A DNA stretch of 64,000 nucleotides from Protea cynaroides (GCA_028583415.1 CM053267.1:19103814-19167813); one strand, 5' to 3'. Counted from the stretch's first letter, positions 11,471 to 26,800 are shown. A program made the numbers and translations. Notes: generated by a model from the letters alone, not told the origin.

Positions 11471-12818
11471 CATGATAAGTATTCAACTATGATGCAGAAT
11501 GAAGAATGAGAAAACATGATTCATACTCCGTAAACAAATTGAAGCGAACAACAATTCAATAAATGCAAGAAAAAAAATATTTCAAAAGTCAACAGAACTA
11601 CACACTCATCCTTTCAAAAAAATGTATTGATTCTCTTGTAATTTATGCAATAACTACAAAAGAATAGTGACCTTCAGAAATCCCTTCATCTTTGGGTGAA
11701 TGAAATCCCTAAGCCAAGATTCTACAAAACTTTGGCAATGCCTCCTTTGGGTGGACATTGTCAAGCTTGGTTGTTTTTGAAACTGTATAGTACTTTGAAT
11801 TTGAAGTCATCATAATGAAATTATGTGTGCTATTTTGATGGGTTATACTTAATTCCACCATGATATCAAAGAATCTTAATTTGTAGTAGATGTAGGATTT
11901 TAATGTGAATGTTACACAAAATCAAGTATATGGATTTAAACATTCACAAAATATGCACAAAAGCTCATCAATTATTTTGTTCAATTATAATTAGAACAAT
12001 ATTGCAGAAAATATGAACCGGGTTCCTATAGAGCATTGTTTGGTCAAAACACTTTCCCCAGAATACCAAAAAGGGTCAAAACTCATATCAGATTAAAGAG
12101 CAAGACAAGACGGATACACTGCAAAAAAAATGTCATTCTAACCTCCTACGCGCCCGCACGCACAGCTTGAAGGCCAGACATGGATCCACTCTCTCAAGTG
12201 GATTGGTGGTCCACGGTTCGACCGATGGTCCCTTGGTCAAATCCGAGTTTCACAATTCATATCAAACTGAGCCAGAATGATTCGATAGCTGGCTAAAAAA
12301 TACGGGTTAAATATTGGGTTTTTGGGTCGAGTATCCATGTCAAAATCTAGGTTTTCGGGTGGGGGATCCAAGCCAAAACTCGGGTTTTCTAGATCATTTG
12401 TTGAGTCCATAGTCGGTGTTCTTGGCTAAAAAATCGAGGTCGGGTTATTGGGTTGACCCGACAAACGGGTATCTTGACTAGATCGGGTTGCACGTGTTGA
12501 TCCACATGGGTGCCCAATCCATGGCTTAGTGAGTTGACCGTGACCCAGCCGATTGGCCTGGCGAGTCGACTCGGTCAGGATTTACGAGTCAATCACTGCC
12601 CCTTTTTTTTTTTTTTTTCCTCTAGCGAGTGGATCTCACTCGCCTTTTCTGGCGGAGACCATCTCTATATTGTTGTGTTACCTTTTGTTGGTAGGAAAAA
12701 TTTTGACAGCATGCAAATATTTGACAGGTTCATTCGAAAAAAAGGGAGGAAAATTTCACCATAATAAACAATCATTCAAGGTAGGTCTATACAATCAATT
12801 ATCATTGATTTTAAGTAT
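11471..12818. other. Degenerate repeat-derived intergenic DNA
   Basis: Probable remains of a copia 5' LTR sit at the left. 12280-12480 holds repeated GGTT(T/A)TTGGGT phrases. A poly(T) run lies at 12603-12620. No coding region is supported. Confidence 0.4.
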
Positions 12819-12830
12819 GCTCTGATACCA
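12819..12830 (-). promoter_or_regulatory. Orphan tRNA-Met primer-binding site
   Basis: GCTCTGATACCA on the plus strand is a perfect 12/12 complement of the classical primer site TGGTATCAGAGC. It implies a minus-strand LTR element whose 5' LTR lies to the right of 12830, but that LTR could not be delimited. Confidence 0.6.
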
Positions 12831-14644
12831 ACTCTTACATTTTTCCGACATATTTTTGTTTTTTAAGTGTTTGATATCATTTTTGGTACTGTTCTTAGAA
12901 CGAAAAAAAAAAAAAAAAAAAAAGTTAAAGCAAAGGGGTAAAATCCTCTTTTGGTTTTTTTTGCAAAAAAGCGTTTTTCTTCATTTTTGCACAATGTTAA
13001 TTAGTATACGTTTAGATGACTCCAAACAAAAGGTAAAATAGTAATTTCGACATTATTTTATAGACACGTTGGCCAGAACCTTGCTTGTTCTCAACATCGC
13101 CGTGAAAGACTTAAGCTTTTAGGGAGAATTTTAGAACAACTTGTGTTATCCGAAATGATCAAAGGTTGATTTCTTTATCCATTCAAACCCAAATTGGATG
13201 ATTTTTGGAGGAGATCTTCCTTTTGAGTTGAGGAACAAATTTAATAGAACTGATGGGACAGAAAGACCAAGAATGTGACAGATCTGAGGCCTGAAATTAC
13301 TGTTTTTCTATTCAAGTTGCAGAAGATATTCGTCAAGCCACTCGCCTTGATTTTTGGTATCTCTTTCCTTTCGGGGGAGATCTTCACATCTACCATCTCT
13401 GACCTTTCACTTGATACCCGGATTTTTTAATCTGTGGAGGCCTATCAGCCGCTTCAACATCCCATTCCATTTGCAGGTTTAAAAAAATTGTTTTTTTTCC
13501 CACCTTTTAGATGTTGTTTTAGATTTCTTGCCATACTCGTTGTAAACATCCCAATCCTATTTTCCATTTTATGATCCATTATATCTAGTAGTTATGGAAC
13601 AACATTTTATTTTTCATCAAAATACTTTTTGATAAATAAATAAAACCAAAAAAGAAAAATGATGCCAAAAAGAACCTAAGGACGTGAGGAAGTCATTAGC
13701 AAACCCCAAAATAGACATTGAAACAACTTGGGTAAGCCATTGCTCATGAACGAGAGCAAGGCTTTCTAATCAGAAAATGTTGGATATGTCTCTAATTCCC
13801 ATTGTTGTGGAGGAAGGGCTTGCATTCAAAAGAAAGCACATTGAGGGCAATGATGATAAGATCTGCATCAGAAAATTGGGATACCTCCGAGCCTACTACA
13901 GCTTAAAATACCATCAGTACCTTTCTGGAAAAGGGTGAGACTCATTGTTATTATCAACACAAGTAGTTGGAAAAACAAAAAATATAATACAGGTTCATAT
14001 GCAACATCAGTTACCAAAGCGTATGTTCCTGTTAAATAAATTGATAAATAGTGGGACCAATAAATTGGTGGCTTACCTTTAATCAAATAAAAATGAATAA
14101 ATTGAAATAAAAATTATTAAAGTGGTGGCTTACCAAACCTTTTTAAATAAGAAAAACAGACCAAATTGCTGAACCAAAAATGAGACCATACAGTGGATTC
14201 TTTAACACCTAATGACCAAATCAGTAACTAGTTGGATCTTCAATTAGCTGGTCATAACTTCTCCCCCATGGATGCCGAGGAATGAAATAAAAAGCAGATG
14301 ATATGTATGTCTGCTTTTCAATATAGTCACCATCTCAAGTCTACAGATTCATCTAAGATAATTTTTATGTGTCGCAACAGCAAAGCCCATAAAATTTAGA
14401 TTGACAAAAGGAAAGGCCGAAAAGAAATAGAGGGGGGGGGGTGTTGGGAGAATTTACTAGAAATTTCAGTGAGGCTCTCTGTACCAGTATCCTCTCCATT
14501 ACTTTTAAGTGAGGGCTCTCTGGATCTGCATCCTCGTTAATTTTCAGTTTGGGCTCCGTGTATATCCTATCCTTTAATTCCTTGATCCTACCACGTAAAC
14601 CTTCCCAATCAGCACTTTGGGTTGGTAGGGGAATTGACCTGTTC
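12831..14644. other. Intergenic region downstream of MED6, including its 3' UTR
   Basis: A poly(A) run lies at about 12903-12923. The segment immediately left of 14645 should hold the MED6 3' UTR, but no clear AATAAA on the minus strand was found in the first 300 bp. No other gene is supported. Confidence 0.5.
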
Positions 14645-14806
14645 CTAAAATTTCATCCTTTTGGATGGACCTTGGTCAATAATGGGATCAAAAGTAGGAA
14701 GTTGTGGTTCTGCTGCTTGCTGTGTTTCAGGGCCTTTCTCTGCTTCAGGTGCCACAGGAGGAGCATAGCCTTCAGGAAAAGGTGGTGGCGGAGGGGCTGG
14801 TGGGAG
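14645..14806 (-). CDS. MED6: MED6 exon 5 (residues 205-257 and stop)
   Basis: The acceptor is TATTTTGTGCAG|CTCCCACC. It encodes the polyproline stretch LPPAPPPPPFPEGY and the conserved end DPIIDQGPSKRMKF, then TAG at 14647-14645. Confidence 0.96.
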   Translation of the reverse strand, partial: LPPAPPPPPFPEGYAPPVAPEAEKGPETQQAAEPQLPTFDPIIDQGPSKRMKF

Positions 14807-17800
14807 CTGCACAAAATAGAAGAAAACACATTTCAATTGATAATTTCCCCAACAATTTAAAAACCTTCGAATAATAGATCAAATTCCTTTACTAGCTCAA
14901 AATTTTGCCATGTGAGAACTATTAACAGCTAAATCACTGTCGCTTGAGTTACAGTTAAAATCTAAAGATTGGTACAGCCAGTTACAAGATAACTACTACA
15001 GAGTAATAATAACATCATTCTCACTTGTCCTTTTACAATGTGAGATTGGAAGATCATTAGTTGTCCCCATGGTTTGAAATTTCCGTCAAAATGACCAAAA
15101 TTTTGTGAAACATTTCGGTTCTAAGAAACCTCGAAACGAAATAGGGTTGACTTTGTTGGGATACAAATTTTCAACCGAAATTCATTTTGGCCAAAAGTTT
15201 GGTTTCGTTTTAATATTTCGGTATACCATGGTTATAAATACTATATTTCGATGGCACATATTTGGGTGTTCCTTTATTCAAAGGTAGAATCCGAAGGGAT
15301 TATTTCAACCCACCACTGGATAGATTTCAAAAGAAGTTTGCAGCATGAAAAGGCAGATTGCTATCGTATGCAGGACGGGTGGAATTGGTAAAGTTTGTTC
15401 TATCAAGTACTTCTACTCATTCTTTCTGTGTATACAAATGGCCATGGGTACTGATTAAAACGGTGGAAGGATGGATACACAATTTTATCTGGTCTGGTGA
15501 TCCAGATAAAAGAAAGGTGGCTATTGTCAAATGGGATACTATGTGCACACCAAAGAGGGAAGGTGGTTTGGGTTTGTGGCGTCTGAGCCATATGAATGAT
15601 GCCCTTCTCACAAAGCTAGTATGAAAAATTAAGATTGAAGATTCACCATTTGGTAGGTTCATAAATGGTTACTATTTCCATAAAGATGGAGCTTTTCAGA
15701 TACCTAGGTGTGTGTCACCAGTATGGTCTAGCCTCAAGAGACTATGGGACTGGACTTCCTAACATTCTCGATGGCTGATAGGGGACGGCAAAAAGATCAA
15801 CGTATGGCGGGATAATTGGCTGGGTGACTTCGCAGTAAAGGACACTCTTCAGTTGAATATGAAGGATTTCAGAGGTATGGAGCATTCCCTATCTCGTTTC
15901 ATAGTGAATGGGGTGTGGGAGTGGCCGGATGTGACTACATAGAGGCTTCAATCCATTTTTCATGATGCGAATCAGATCTCCCTTGCTTGTGGTTCTGATG
16001 TTCTGATGTGGACTGGTGATATTTCTGTTAAGTTTACTGTAAAGTCAGCATGGGATTTATTCCAAAATCATCAACAAAAACCAGTATGGGTGTCTGCGGT
16101 TTGGTGTAAAGCTATGCCACGTCGTGTGTCATGGCTAGGCTGGAGATGGTGTCTCCGAAACCTGCCCACTGATGATATCATTGTCAAGAAAGGGGTGACC
16201 TTGGTATCACATTGCCCACTGTGTACCAAGGACTCAGAAACTTTTGAACATATCATCTGTAGGTGTGAGTTCGCAAAAAAGGTTTGGGCCGAGATAGGGT
16301 ATATTTTTGGTTTGGTCATACCATCGGTAGACTGTTGTACCATGTTTATAGCATCTGAAATATTTGGAAAGGGGCTTCGTTTATAGCAATCTCTGTCATA
16401 TGGAGTAAGAGGAATAAAGCTGTGTATCAAATAAGCTAACATAGCATCTGTAATCTTAAGGTTTCAGTGGGGATGCAGAGAACTGTCGGTGCAAGATCCC
16501 TGTATTATCAAATTGATGGAGGATTTGAGAGTAACAAGGCTACTAGGTCTGGAGACAAGGAAAGGGAAGGAACAAAGGGTTATTGAGTTGTTCTGGAACC
16601 ATCCTTTGAAGGAATGGTGAAAAATTAACACGGATGGGTGTAGTTTGGGAAATCCAGGTGTGGCTGGAGCTGGTGGTATTATCAGAACACATGGTGGACA
16701 GGTGGTTTTTGAATTTTCACAAGTTTTAGTGGTGGTGATGAACTATGAAGCGGAGTTGTGAGGGGTGCTAAGAGGACTCTCTGAAGCTGTCAAGCTTGGA
16801 AGATTTGGGTGGAATCCGATTCAACTTCTGTAGTAACAGCATTGAGAACAGGAAAGCTACCTTGGTTCTGTTGCCAAGAATGGAGAGCATTGATTGCTGA
16901 ATTATCCACTTGTAAAGTACGATACACTCATGGCTACAAAGAAACAAACATTAGTGCAGATATATTAGCCAAGAAAGCAGCTGTAGAGAGGTTTTCTTAT
17001 GTATGGTCCTATTGTCCAAATGTTGTGGCACCTGAGGTTGTGTGGGATGCTTCCCATAGGCCTAGATACAGATTTCAATAGTTGATTTTGCCTAGGGTGG
17101 ATCCTGCTGATGGTAACGCCGAAGGTGGGAGTGCCCCAGGTTTGATTGTAATTATTTGCTTTGTTTCATTTTAATAAATTATTTCTGGACTTATAGAAAA
17201 GAAAAAAAAAAATCAACAAAATGGGTTGTTATTTGACCAATTTCATGAGTTTCGCCATGTTTTGACATGAGAGAAAAAGCCCCTGAAAATCCCAGATTTC
17301 GTATTTTTTGGCCAAATCACATACAATTCTTGGGGGAACAAGGTGTTGGGGACTACCACAAAGCATCTACATCAATGATTTTCTGGAATTGAGAAAGATT
17401 TTGATTTAAGTATACACCATTTTTCTTCCAAATTAATTTTTACAAAAAATAGGATAAATATTTAGAGGTTGGCTTTCAATTTTTTATATATTATCCATCA
17501 TACTTTGTGGAGCCGGATTTATTTAATTAATTTATTTATTTTTTAGAATTTATGCTTAAAAAATAATTTTGTTGAACCAATTTTTGGGGGAAAAATAGGG
17601 TTAATATATATTGGTTGGTGCTCAACTTATATGTTATATAGTGTTTGGCCGATCTACTATTTCATGGAGCCACTTTTATTTTTCTGTCTGAAAACTCAAA
17701 TTTTTAAAATTTTTTGGATTTTAATATGTAACCCTATGTGATTAGGATGGGCAGAGAGATTCAATACGTAAGATGATGTCATAAACTATGTACTTAAAAT

Positions 17801-20800
17801 GTACCATATCAGTATGTACCATGTAATATTATTGATAATAATGATTTTTAATATTTTGTTTTTTCATTCCTAATGCATATTTTAGTTGTTCTAATTAAAT
17901 TTTGTGTGCTCTAGTACTAAATTATGTGCAGAATAGGCTATATTATAGGTAGTATATGGCAAAGTCCAATGTACAGTAGCAACCTAGGGTTTGAAGCCAG
18001 ACTACCATTTTTTTAACAATATAAGGTTAAAATATATTTAAAGATGCTTAATTATGGTTTCCCCAAAGTTTTGGACCAAAATATGGCCATTGACCACCAA
18101 TATAGTCAACCAAAATTTACAACCGAAATATACCAAATTTCAGTCGAATTTCAACCAAAAACTGAAATATTTCGGTTGTAAATTTCAGTTAGCCGTTTCA
18201 GTAGTCAAATGGCCATATTTTGACCCGATTCTTCAGGGAAACAGTTTAAACCTGGGTCAAAACCTAAATTCTGAACCTTGGGTGCCCCAAAACTCATGAA
18301 AATATTATTTACTCCCTTTTATGACCATGCCTAATTGAAAGAATGTACATTGAACTAGCAAGATGGCATGAAACTGTCCAGAAAAGTGTGGTCTACGTGC
18401 TGGCTCTTGTCCTCTCTCAAATATTTGGATCAAGGGCAGAACAGGGAATGAACCAAAGAATGGTTCTCTCATTTCTAAAATGACTTATCATTCCGTTTGA
18501 CAGTGGAAAAAACCTTTTCAACCTGCCTCTCCTAAACTTTTTTCCTACTAAATGATTTGGTATTAAAGGAGACTTGACCCCAAAGGCAAGAGAAGCCCAT
18601 TTCTTCTACTACGTGTACCAGAACACTAAGAATCATCTCAAGCATGTGAAACTGGTGTAACTGAAGGCTGTATTGACACAAGTGCTCATCAATTTGGACT
18701 TCCCCATAATGTAGAAAGGTTCTTGGCCAGAAATACAGCTGCAGGAACCTTACGGACCAGGTCCTTACCACTTAATGGGGACCATGGTTCAATGGACCTT
18801 TGGGTCAACCAGCCTTGGGCTGGACCAACCTTTTTGAGTTGGGTGTTTTCAGGTTCACTCAAAAGCAGATTTTGTGTCTCTGTGTGTTAGGGGGGGGGTA
18901 AGATTTTACATACTTTCTATTTTGAGTTAACAGCTAAGACTTTAGTTAGCTTATTGCACAAGTACTTTCTATATCTGCTATTTCCTTTCTAGACGTGGCA
19001 ATAGCCATCAATATGTATTGAGACCTTTAGAGTCTCCCCCCAATGAAGTTGCAGCTCTGGTTTTTACAATTTTTTTTTGTGAGAAGCAGTGACATGAGAC
19101 CAGGGCCATAGGTGGGAGGCCTTGTTCATGTCCCCCATCTTCTTCTTCCTTTTCCGATTAATTTTCAGGTTTACCTGCATTAAATTCCACCAGAAAAGGA
19201 ACCGAAGGTCAGTTTACTTCCCCATTGTTGCTGCTGAACATTAGAAGATTACAATGTTTCTGTTTCCTCAATTTCTGGTTGTTGAAGCAAGATCACACCC
19301 TGCGGCTTTGTTGGTTGGAGTTTACTGCTGAATATCATCAACTCCAAGAAATTGCAGATCCACTGATCAGTTGAGCCCATATTTTAATACTATAATACCC
19401 TTCCATACACCCTTCTTCGACAATGGTATGAGTTTGACATTCGGCTGGTTTGGGTTGTAAGTGCAAGTTGCTTTTTGAATTCTAGTTTTTAATTCTGAAG
19501 TACCTTCATATCTCAGCCATCAGATTAGGTTGAGATTTTGAGTTATTCCCACCTATGAGCCCTACCCTCTACTGAAGTTTCATCCTCAGCCAAGGTGTTA
19601 GTTACCAATTCTGGTACCTGTCAATTTTCTGGTTAATTTGCATACTTCCTACCCTACGATAGACCAGAAACCGCTAATGGTCGATTCTTTTGTGGTCAAA
19701 CTTCATCCCTGGGTACATTTATCAGTGCTGGCAGTCCTAAGTGTTCAAACACCTTGCTTTTAAATGTCACTATCATTTTCCACTGTTGATTTATATGCTG
19801 TATCTTTCTGGTATTGAATAAAAGTGATCTTACTGTAGAATTAGTTCCTATTTGATTAATTGGGAATTGGTTCTACATTAACCCAGCTCCACCTTTCCTT
19901 TTATGTGCTTTCTGATCTCAAGATTCTCATCAATCACAAATCTTACAATTTCGGAAAATTTTACTAAATTGTTAGGGAGCAGTTTCCAGGATGGTATGCC
20001 CATTATGGAAAAAGAATATCTACAACGTGGCATGTCAAATGGGGCTGAAATTTTTTGGGCAGGTAGATCCCAAGGGCTTGGGAGTCGGGTCACATGTCAA
20101 GTTTCAGCCCAAATAGAGTAAGCAGAGAAGCAAAAAGAAGCTTTGGAAATCTTGTGCAAAAATGGGATTTCTCGAAGAAAGAAGGATCGTTGGGCAAAAT
20201 GCCAATGCATGGGAGAGTATGTGAAGTAATTTAGGTAATCCAAAACATGGTCAATCCAGACCATTCTGTAGATATCCAATTGTCGGAATTGCCACATTAC
20301 CTTTTCACATGGCACAACTATGTGAGTCCATAGCTTGAATGGTGGATCGTCCATCCAGAAAAAAACTTCTACCAATCTGCAATATTTCTTGCAAATTTTG
20401 GGTAATTATTCTGAAAAACGTAGAAGGGTGATAGCCATACCACCAGTAGTGGTGCGGGACCCGAGTTGGAAGAAGCTTATTTGGATCTGCTATGGGCCCA
20501 CATAATCAACAAAGAACTCAATTTAAGGTTATAGTGGCAAAATTGTAAATATCTCAAGGGAATGGCAATTCTGTAATTAATCGGAACTGTTAAATCTCCC
20601 TTGGGTCAAGCAAACAGGCCCCTGGAACTAAGCTGGGAGTGAAATTTTAAGTAAAGGGTAATTCGGGGAAGCAACAAGAAGTGGGACTGAAATAGAAATC
20701 ACTTAAAAAAGAAAAGGGCTTTCAGTAATTATAAAAACAGTGTCATATTCTTCACTTCACGATAGAAAACAGAACCCAGCAGTAGCCAGAAATCACAAGA

Positions 20801-23800
20801 GACAATTGAACTCCCTCTTAAGAAATCCAATGGGCCTGAGATTTTAGGAGGAGATTCCTAATCACCAGCCCTCTTGAATTCACCCAATAACAGCATAGAA
20901 TAGCAAGTACTAAAGGCAGTGAAACAGATCTGAAATCTGATCTGGTGGTAGAACATGTTGCAGGGAATTTTTCCATTCTGGTTCTCAAAGGAAGGATCTT
21001 AGGGCTTCATATTCCAGGGTTTGAACATTCAAAGGGAAGGAAAGCTTCGACCAAAATCTCAACTGAAACAAACTAGTATTTAGAGAGATCAATCAAGCCC
21101 TTTCACTTCAGTAGAATAACAGTTGAAGGAAACTAAAAAAGATAACAGAGAAGAAACGAAATAGCTATTAGAAATCAGAGAAACCGAGGGAGGGAAAAGA
21201 AGGCCATTGCTCAACAGCATACAAAAGTTTATAAAACTTCAATTCATTCAACACTCAAATCTACTATTCCTACAATTACAATAGGATATTTAAAGAAATA
21301 AAACTAAACTCCTACTTGAACTATAATACCCAAAACAGAATCCAAATATAACTGAAACTAGTCCGACAAATTCTATCTCCTATTAGCTATTGGAAATAAA
21401 TAAATAAAATAAATAACCCAATCAATGACCCCACAGACGAAATAAATCCCAGTTGTACCAAAACCCTATTGGTTTGCTCCTGCATTAAGTAGTTTCCTCC
21501 ACATTCCAGGATTTGGTAGAATAAGATTATCAAATTAATTCTTTTTCTTGTTCAAAGCTACTAAAGCAACATGGTTGATATTAAAGAATGGTAATCATTA
21601 CCACTTCCAAGGTGGACAACGCCTTCTCATCCAAGCACCACAAGAGATTGAAAATCTTTGCCAAGATAGAGTTTTCAGTATTCCACCTTGTCCTTGGCTA
21701 AATAGGTCTCCGAGAGGGAATTTGGTGTTCCCCAATTGAATTTGGGCCTTGGGAACAGGAAATTCAAAAAAAAGGATCACCAATTTTGTAGCAAGGAGGT
21801 CATAAAAATTTTGTCCAACTTGCTAGAGTAATATGTGGAGGGTCTAGAAGGGTTATTGAGAGAGGCTGGTAAGGGATGAGTTAAGACTTAGCACCAGTGA
21901 ATCAAGGAAGCAGGTTATTACTAATAGGTGATAACTACAAAGGATGGGAAAGAAAGGAACCAAGCAAATGATAAAGGGCATATCTCATATAGGAAACATG
22001 ATAATATGGTTTGGCTAAAAAAAATGGCTCCTTTTATTCCTAAGAGAAGAAAGCTCTAGAAAACTATCTTTGGAAGCAAGAAGATTAGCTCCAAAACCTA
22101 AATGTAAATGACAATGCCATCAGTCCCTTATAAGAACTTTCCTTTAGGAGAGTGTGATGCAGTATCAACCAGCTTGCCATTCCAGCCAGCTGGTATTGTT
22201 CATGTGAACAGTACTCATGGGTCCTACAAGGCCTCCTCTATCGCTTTTGTCAGCTCTTCCAATCAATATTTGATTGGGATCTCAAGAGACAGTATAGGTC
22301 ACTATGAACCAAGTAATAATAGCAACAGATAGCAATGCAATATAGGTTATTGCGAACCAAATAGTAGCAGCAAATAGCAGCAGAATATACATCATTGCAA
22401 AAAGTAGCAGCTTCACGTTGTTGGAGACCCTATTCAGAATACTATTCAAAGCTATAAATAAGAGTGTAGGAAGGAGCTCCCCAGAACGATTTAGAATTCA
22501 AAGAACTTGCATGCAATGTTGAGCTGAGTTCCATAGGTTGTGGACTCACAGCCAATTCTAACTCTTCCATCCTTCTTCAATTCATATTCTATTTCTCTCT
22601 CTCCACCATTGTTCCTTTGTCTCTTGTTAAGCCACTGCTGTAACACATCACATAAGAGATTGATAATTTGATACATGTTATACTCCTCTCCCGGTGCTGC
22701 TGAACTGTTCCTTCCATCTTTTTTCTTTTTTTTGGATAGGTAACTGTTCCTTCTGTTGCTAGAGAGACACTGTTATTAACTCAGTCTAAGACAGCAAGCA
22801 CACACTCCTGTGGCCACTGTTCTGGAAGCCTTTCTGCATGACCATGGACTGCTCTGTTGACTAAGATCCATTCAGCCGATTGGGACCAAACTTTGGGTCG
22901 TTCATCATACCTACAGAGCCTCCTGGAATTTCAAGCCAATCCAACGGCTGGATCGCTCGATTCAGCTATGTTTTTATTTTGAGCCCTACTTTCTATTTTC
23001 AGTTCCTTGTTTATGGTCTTAACTTCAGCCCCGTCTTTAGAACTGACTGTTAGTTCTATTGGCTCTTAAATTTCAGTAGAACCGATGGTTACTGTTAGTT
23101 CTGTTGGCTATTAATTTTCTGGTTTGAGCAACTTTGCCTGAAGGATTTCTACTTGGCTAGTTGTGACTCCTTGATGTTTTGCTGCTACAACTTATTGGGA
23201 CTGGTTGATTGTAATCCAATTTGTGAGGCTAAAGCCTAGTTGTCTTGTTGGCAATAGCCTTGCACCAGTGTGTTCAACTGGAACATCGGCCACCTCAATT
23301 ACATATATAACTGCTCTCCTTGGTCAAACCATATGGCGGCTGGAAAGAAAGAATATAGTTTTGCCTCTTCACTAAGAATATAACAGACCAAGTTGTTTAT
23401 TATCCATCTCTTCTAAGTTATGTACAAAAGCTTTACTCATATATATACATAGTTGTCAAGGTGCCAAGGCAAACCAAGGCGTTGGAAGCTTGACGGAGTG
23501 CCTAGGAGACCAAGGAGCCCAATTTTCAAAGGCGTCACAAGGCCGTTTGGTGCCTAGGTGACGCCTTGACAACTATATATATATATATATATATATACAC
23601 AAAAACTTTTCCAGAATAATTCTTTTCACCATGGACACTCTATCAAGCAAAAAATTCAAGTTACCTTGCGCTGTAATGATGCAAGAATATGATCTACTCT
23701 TTTGACTTCCTTGAAATCGATTGTCTCTTTCCTAAGTTTTGGTTCAAATGCTGAACTCTCGTTTTCAGCATCAACTGCAACACAAACAAGAAAAGAATGG

Positions 23801-26800
23801 CTTAGAAATATATAAACCAAAACACTGACAACAACCAACAACAACCAGCAATGTACATCTCATCGCCATTCACATATGGTCACTGAGAAAAGAGAAAAGT
23901 TAAGATGTTTATAAACACAATTCTAAGGGTGTCAAGCAGATACACTTTACGCTAATTTTAATCAACCTATCATTGCAACAATCAGATCAAGGCAAAGTAC
24001 CAATTCCACAAAACAAAAAAGAAAAGAAAAGAAAAATCAATGTTAGGAACATAGTTGTCAAGGCGCCAAGGTGAACCTAGGCGTTAGAGGCCTGATGGGA
24101 TGCCTAGGCGACCAAGGCGCCCGATTTTCCAAAGCGTCACAAGAGTGCCTGGGCACCTAGGCTGTACCTAGGCAATGCCTTGACAACTATGGTTAGGAAG
24201 GAACAACTTCATTTGAGGTAAAAATAACATACAACTACTTGGACTTTAGGAGGAAAATCACAAGGATAAACACTGCAGCCTATAGAAGAACAAATTACTA
24301 CCTAGGTATTTACCTCTTCATCAAAATCAAAGTGTATGTTTGTACAAAATAGCATCACCAGCACGACTTACTACTTAAGTCTTGACAGCTCGTCGACCCA
24401 GAACATAAGTTTGAACATTCTGCCATAGTGCTTGCAGAGCATACAAGATAAACTAACGAGGAAAGGTTTGAGAACTTGGGTTCCTTCCTTTTCATAGGCA
24501 TCCTCCAACTTGTGCTCTCTTTCTGACATCAATGTGTAATTTGAATTGGTTGCTTCAAAATTTAGTAGTAGATTCATGTAAGTATTTCAACTGCTTTTTA
24601 ATTCAACAAAAGATCGACCTTTTTAATAATATGATCTCAATTAGACTAGTGCATTCTGTATCATTAGTCCTGGGCAGCAATGGATTAAACTGGTTTGGCC
24701 TTCCACTCAGTAGAATCCACCTACCCTACCAGACCCATATTGAATATTAATTGGGATGAGATACACCAACCCAAACCTAAGAAAATAAGTGAGTCAAACA
24801 AGGTTTCAACAGAAGGGCCGTCAGCCCATACTTCTTGCAAACACAAGGAAAGCTTAGGCTTCAAGGAATGGACAAATGCACAAAAGAAGAGGAAAGAGCA
24901 ATTAGCCAACAAAACACAGCTCTGCAACTCATCAAGGAAGAGTTGCAGCGAAACGTAACTGGAATATTACCACCACAACGCCCTAAGACACGGGAAAAAT
25001 TGGTACTATGAAATTGTATGATGCGATGTAAGAGCCGACAAGCTAAAGTTTGGTCTTCATTTTTATTTTAATTTATTCAAGACCTTCCTGTGATGTGGAA
25101 CAACTTCGCCAGTGCTATGTTGCTGGTCCCAAGCCCGGATAAATGGTGAGGGTCGGTACGTCAGGTTGACGACCGGTACCACCAAAAACCTAGCCAAACC
25201 CTTATCACGGATTCACAAACAAAAGATAATCAGCATAATACTACGGCGTTCTCTGTAAACGACGCGTTACACCTGGTCCCTGGTGTAGAGAAAAATGGGC
25301 AAGGGCCGCCATCGCTCGAATGAGGTGAAAAATTGGCAAGGGCCACTGCATCGACACCCGGATGCTATGATAAATAGGCAAGGGTTGTCGCACCATGGAC
25401 GAGTGTGGGTAAAGAAGCTAGTCCATAAGCGTAGAATTAGAATAGCATCTTGGAACATAGGATCTCTAATGGGTAAGAGTCTAGAATTGCTAGATGTTAA
25501 GAAGAGAAGAAGGATTAACATAACATGCATTCAAGAGACTAGATGAAAAGATAAAAAAGCTAAGGAGTTGGATGACTTTAAACTTTGGTATACGGGGATA
25601 AAAATAATAGCAATAGAGTGGGTATAATAGTGGATAAAGATTTAAAGAATGATGTGGTGGAAGTGAAAAGATTCAATGATAGGATTATAGCCATCAAAGT
25701 AGTGATGGGGAAAGAGATAGTCAATATAATTAGCGCATACGCACCCTAAGTAGGATTGGATGCGAATAATAAGTTACAATTTTGGGAATACATGGATGGA
25801 TTAGTGCAAAGTTTATTACAAGGAGAAGATTATAATAGGGGATGATCTGACTGGACATATAGGGGGAGATTGTAGAGGTTATGAAGATGTACATGGGCGA
25901 TATGGTTTTGGAGTGAGCACAGAGGAGGCGACTTCAATTTTAGATTTTGCTATGGCTTATGATTTATCCATTGTAAACACATACTTTGAAAAGAGAGAAA
26001 AACAACTAGCCTCCTTTAAAAGTAGGTATCATAAAAGCTAGATAGATTTCTTTCTAACTAAAAGGTCTGATACGTTGTTATGTAAGGATTGTAAAGTTAT
26101 ACCCGGGGAGAGCCTAAACACTCAGTATAGATTATTAGTCATAGATATATGTCTCACTACGCCAAATAGTAGGAAAGGTCAGGTTTTTTGCCCTAGGATA
26201 AGGTGGTGGTGCTTAAAAGGAAATACCTTGAAAGTTATTATTGATAATGTGGTCAAACAAGGAATGTGGAGCTTTGATGGAGACACTAATACAATGTGGA
26301 CCAAGATGATTGCTTGTATTAAGAAAGTTACTAAAGAGGTTTTAGGTGTATCGAAAAGAAAATGCAATTCCCCTAGAGAGTCTTACTGGGTGGATGATGA
26401 GGTTCAAGCAGCCATTAAAGCTAATAAAGATAGTTTCATACATGCTAGAAATAAAGCCAAAAAGATTATGGGAAAAGTAAGGAAGGGCGAAGAAATATGA
26501 AGATCTTTATAACAATCTGAGTACAAAGGAAGGAGAAAAAGGTATCTGCAAGATAGCTAAAATGAGGGAAAGGAAGAGTAAAGATTCAGACCATGTTAAA
26601 TGTATTAAAAGTACACAGGGTAGAGTTCTAGTAAGGGATGAAGACATTAAAGAAAGATGGAACGATTATTTCTACAGTCTACTAAATGAAGACGTCTCAG
26701 GAAATTATGTCCCAGATTGCTACGTTACCCAACATGACACCACAAGTCATAGGTATATACGCAAAATTAAGGTGACTGAAGTGAAAAAAGCTTTAAGGAG

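Noticed and set aside
11877..11900. Sequence resembling a plus-strand tRNA-Met primer site near 11861-11875 (TGATATCAAAG)
   Set aside because: Only a partial match, no LTR terminus beside it, and the copia remnant runs the other way.
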